Shown: one piece after another, positions 44,766-47,240 of the stretch | Numbering within the stretch: the first letter of the stretch is position 1 | Layout: every line of letters begins with the position of its first letter | Source of the DNA: Shewanella sp. MBTL60-007 | GTDB taxonomy: Bacteria > Pseudomonadota > Gammaproteobacteria > Enterobacterales > Shewanellaceae | Direction: 5' to 3' | Length of the DNA stretch: 47,240 bases | NCBI RefSeq assembly: GCF_019654915.1 | Contig: NZ_BPET01000049.1 | Span: 1-47,240 of the forward strand | Translations under genes and position numbers: made by a program | Notes under the pieces: model-generated | Told to the model about the DNA's origin: nothing | The model's input: the letters and a program-made list of their open reading frames with translations, nothing else | Database searches by the model: none

Positions 44766-44966
44766 ATGCGATTCATCAACAAGACAATTAGCTGTCCTCA
44801 CTGCGGGCACCACCAACACATTAATATCGATGCTACCTGTGGCGATCAGGATTACTATGAGGACTGTCGGGTGTGCTGCAACCCAATCCATATGCGATTG
44901 CACATGGATGAAGCCCAACATAAGATTGAACTTTTTATTGATTCAGACGATGAGCAGATCTATTAA
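44766..44966 (+). CDS. CPXCG motif-containing cysteine-rich protein
   Basis: The 66-aa protein has C10-P-H-C13-G and C34-x2-C37-C38 (CRVCCNP), a zinc-ribbon pattern typical of the CPXCG family. Function is unknown; it is small and cytoplasmic. It starts 2 bp after the pteridine reductase stop and so is in the same transcript. Cysteine C25 is extra to the motif. Confidence 0.85.
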   Translation: MRFINKTISCPHCGHHQHINIDATCGDQDYYEDCRVCCNPIHMRLHMDEAQHKIELFIDSDDEQIY

Positions 44967-45028
44967 TCAGTAACGCCCTTTTCCACCTATGTGGGCGCAG
45001 CAGTGAACCGCACTGCTGCAACGACACA

Positions 45029-45643
45029 TTACACTGCAAATCGCTTGGCTAGCACACGCTCTACCGTGTCCACGATCGCCTGAGTTTGGCTGTCGATCTC
45101 AATATTGATCACATCGCCTTTTTGATAACCATCAAGATTTGTAAGCTTCAGTGTTTCAGGGATCAAGTGCAACATAAAGGTGTCTTCAGTTACCTCACCC
45201 ACTGTCAGGCTACAACCATTAACACCAACGAAGCCTTTATACAAAATGTAGTTCATCCATTTAGGCTCAACTTTCAAACGGATATCATAATGTTCTTCAG
45301 TGACACTGACGAAATCGACCTCAGCTAAGGTGTGAACATGGCCCGATAAAATATGCCCGCCAATCTCGCTACCAAAGGTTAATGAACGTTCAATGTTAAC
45401 CTGTGAGCCAACTCTCAGTTTTGATAGGTTAGTTAGCTTAAGGGTCTCTTCCATTACATCGAAAAACACCCTATCATCATCTATTCTTGTAACCGTTAAA
45501 CATACACCGTTATTTGCGACACTTGCCCCTAGTGAAAGTCCCTCGCGCAAATCCGGCCCAATTGCGATTTGTAGCGTGTTTAAGCCTGATTTCTTATCTA
45601 TCGCCAACACTTCGCACGTTGCTTGAACTATACCTGTAAACAT
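45029..45643 (-). CDS. ribE: riboflavin synthase, alpha subunit
   Basis: The enzyme (RibC in E. coli) joins two 6,7-dimethyl-8-ribityllumazines to make riboflavin. The 204-aa protein is two lumazine-binding barrels, starting MFTGIVQATCEV and with a second repeat from about residue 97 (GGHILSGHVHT...). It is full length. It starts 35 bp from the divergent exporter gene, the same arrangement as ribC-mdtK in E. coli. No FMN riboswitch was seen. Confidence 0.95.
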   Translation of the reverse strand: MFTGIVQATCEVLAIDKKSGLNTLQIAIGPDLREGLSLGASVANNGVCLTVTRIDDDRVFFDVMEETLKLTNLSKLRVGSQVNIERSLTFGSEIGGHILSGHVHTLAEVDFVSVTEEHYDIRLKVEPKWMNYILYKGFVGVNGCSLTVGEVTEDTFMLHLIPETLKLTNLDGYQKGDVINIEIDSQTQAIVDTVERVLAKRFAV

Positions 45644-45678
45644 TATTATCTCTCGTTAGTATATTAAGGGCTGTACCC

Positions 45679-47037
45679 ATGAACCATTCTGGCTTTCAAG
45701 CCAAACGCTTAATCCAATTAGCGCTACCCGTGTTAATTGCCCAAGTCACGCAAACTATGATGGGCTTTATCGATACCGTCATGGCGGGTCGTGTCGCTGC
45801 CGTCGATATGGCTGCTGTAGCTATCAGTGCCAGTCTTTGGTTACCCGCTTTGCTTTTTGTTCAAGGTCTACTCATGGCCTTTACACCTGTGTTTGCCCAC
45901 CATCATGGTGCCGACAATCAAAAAGCGATTCAACCTTTGGCTTATCAAGGCGCTTATATTGCCATAATCGGTAGCTTAGGTGTGGTGCTATTCCTCTCAT
46001 TTGCAGAGAATATATTTACCATGATGGATCTTGAACCAGAAATGGCGAGATTAGGCATCGGCTACCTAGATGGCTTTATGTGGGGCGTGCCAGCATTTGT
46101 ACTCTATCAGGTACTAAGAGGCTGTAGCGAAGGGATCTCTTATACCCTACCAACCATGGTCATCGGCTTTGTGGGCCTTGCGGTCAACATCCCAGCTAAT
46201 TACATCTTTATCTATGGCCACTTTGGCATGCCCGCTATGGGCGGCGCTGGTTGTGGTGTGGCTACGGCATTAGTGTTCTGGGCAATGTTTATCGCCATGA
46301 TCATCTATATGCAGTTTCACCACAAGTTTAAAGAATTGGCTCCCTTCAAATCTTTTCATCTGCCAGACCTAAAGGTCATGGTGGATATGACAAAACATGG
46401 CTTACCTATCGCCATGGCGTTGTTTTTTGAAGTGAGTTTATTTGCAATCATCGCGCTACTTTTAGCACCTTTAGGCGCAACTGTAGTCGCAGGACATCAA
46501 ATAGCACTGAACTTTTCATCGATTGTGTTTATGTTGCCGCTATCTTTGGGTATCGCAGTGTCTATCCGCGTTGGCTATTACTTAGGCCAAGATAAGCCTG
46601 AGATCGCCGCGTTAGTGACTAAACTGGCTCTGATGATCTCGTTTTCGTTAGCAGCCTGTACCGCAGTGATTACCATCTTATTTAGAAACGAAATTGCGCT
46701 TCTATATAACGACAACCCTGATGTGATTACACTGGCTGGTAGCTTGATGTTCTTCGCCGCTATCTATCAGTTATCAGATTCAATTCAGGTAGTTACAGCA
46801 GGTGCATTGCGTGGTTATAAAGATACCCGCAGCGCATTTTATATCACGCTGGTTTCGTATTGGGGCGTGGGCATGACCTTAGGCTACACATTAGCGCGCA
46901 CCGACATCATAGTGCAGCATATGGGGGCTCAAGGCTTCTGGATTGGCTTGATTGCAGGTTTAACCTCTGCAGCTATCATGTTTGCCGCTCGTTTAAGATA
47001 CATCCAGAAGCGAGGCTTTGTGGACTCAGCTATTTAA
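45679..47037 (+). CDS. norM: MATE-family multidrug exporter, NorM/MdtK type
   Basis: This inner-membrane Na+ or H+ antiporter exports cationic drugs. The 452-aa protein has twelve membrane helices in two bundles. It begins ALPVLIAQVTQTMMGFIDTV and has MAGRVAA and GALRGYKDTRSAF, standard MATE motifs. The start has a weak AAGGG upstream. Divergent from riboflavin synthase with only 35 bp between. norM and mdtK are used for the same E. coli gene. Confidence 0.94.
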   Translation: MNHSGFQAKRLIQLALPVLIAQVTQTMMGFIDTVMAGRVAAVDMAAVAISASLWLPALLFVQGLLMAFTPVFAHHHGADNQKAIQPLAYQGAYIAIIGSLGVVLFLSFAENIFTMMDLEPEMARLGIGYLDGFMWGVPAFVLYQVLRGCSEGISYTLPTMVIGFVGLAVNIPANYIFIYGHFGMPAMGGAGCGVATALVFWAMFIAMIIYMQFHHKFKELAPFKSFHLPDLKVMVDMTKHGLPIAMALFFEVSLFAIIALLLAPLGATVVAGHQIALNFSSIVFMLPLSLGIAVSIRVGYYLGQDKPEIAALVTKLALMISFSLAACTAVITILFRNEIALLYNDNPDVITLAGSLMFFAAIYQLSDSIQVVTAGALRGYKDTRSAFYITLVSYWGVGMTLGYTLARTDIIVQHMGAQGFWIGLIAGLTSAAIMFAARLRYIQKRGFVDSAI

Positions 47038-47071
47038 TTAGAAGCTATCTCACTCTGCGTTAGTAACAACC

Positions 47072-47105
47072 AAAAAAGCCAGTAGCAGTTGCTACTGGCT
47101 TTTAT
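47072..47105 (+). terminator. terminator after the MATE gene
   Basis: AAAAGCCAGTAGC (47074-47086), loop AGTT, GCTACTGGCTTTT (47091-47103). Confidence 0.88.
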
Positions 47106-47113
47106 CATTCGAC

Positions 47114-47240
47114 TGTCTTGTCCTGGAATGTGTTTACACATTTAGGACTTTATTATGACCACACCAATACCAGCCCGCGTTAAGCGAACACAGCGAGATT
47201 ATTCGTTAGGCTTTAAATTACAAGTTGTAGCTGCCGTAGA
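47114..47240 (+). mobile_element. left end of an IS3-like insertion sequence, cut by the window edge
   Basis: Directly after the MATE terminator comes TGTCTTGTCCTGG, which could be the IS inverted repeat, followed by the dyad AATGTGT-TT-ACACATT (47128-47143). Then a transposase-like frame starts at 47155. The end of the element and its target duplication are outside the window, so the IR boundary is provisional. Confidence 0.55.
47155..47240 (+). CDS. IS3-type transposase OrfA, N-terminal part only
   Basis: The visible 28 codons read MTTPIPARVKRTQRDYSLGF then KLQVVAAV. The R-D-Y-S-x-x-F-K-L-x-V-V-x-x-V pattern is typical of the helix-turn-helix start of IS3-family OrfA proteins. The gene runs off the right edge, so completeness cannot be judged. 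No strong ribosome binding site is seen. Confidence 0.6.
   Translation, partial: MTTPIPARVKRTQRDYSLGFKLQVVAAV

Noticed and set aside
45644..45700. FMN riboswitch before riboflavin synthase
   Set aside because: The leader is at most 35 bp before the divergent gene and no RFN-element motifs are present.

Overview
The window reads as chromosomal DNA of a marine gammaproteobacterium, most likely a Shewanella or close relative. The main evidence is gene order: serC / aroA-cmk-rpsA-ihfB-lapA-lapB-pyrF; gyrA next to ubiG and nrdA-nrdB-yfaE; sppA-ansA; thrS-infC-rpmI-rplT; and a riboflavin synthase gene divergent from a NorM/MdtK-type exporter. Species is not claimed. No rRNA, tRNA or CRISPR array was seen.

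Left part (1-4200) is accessory, AT-rich and gene-poor. It holds an uncharacterised 374-aa protein with a Cys/His cluster, a restriction-endonuclease-like gene broken by two in-frame stops, and a small membrane protein. The last two are separated by a well-formed integron attC-type recombination site. A second, truncated attC-like end abuts a short motif that resembles the ends of REP/Y1-transposase elements. This looks like a relic of a cassette array with no integrase in view.

From 4200 to 9200 there are mixed accessory and metabolic genes: a YjaB-like acetyltransferase, a small P-loop kinase, a tight two-gene unit (an unknown, possibly GNAT-like protein plus a flavoprotein of the vanillyl-alcohol oxidase/4-cresol dehydrogenase family) with a strong hairpin in its leader, and a DUF2058 protein.

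From 9200 to 24000 the genes are core: a dienoyl-CoA-reductase-type SDR, pyrF, lapB, lapA, ihfB, rpsA, cmk, aroA, aspartate/aromatic aminotransferase, serC, a serine beta-lactamase-like hydrolase and gyrA.

From 24000 to 31000 lie ubiG, a HAD phosphatase, and the class Ia ribonucleotide reductase operon nrdA-nrdB-ferredoxin. The nrdA promoter region carries a near-consensus promoter, tandem NrdR-type boxes 31 bp apart and two DnaA-like boxes. An unknown 291-aa gene follows.

From 31000 to 47240 come a YgiW-type periplasmic OB-fold protein, fadH, sppA, ansA, yeaC, a zinc-ribbon membrane protein, an M14 carboxypeptidase, trxB, the thrS-infC-rpmI-rplT translation operon, a pteridine reductase with a CPXCG protein, riboflavin synthase and a MATE exporter. 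In the translation operon thrS has a tRNA-Thr anticodon-like leader hairpin and infC starts at an AUA codon. The right edge cuts into what looks like an IS3-family element.

The most unusual items are the orphan attC and stop-interrupted cassette gene, the two-gene flavoprotein unit, and the translational control signals of thrS-infC.
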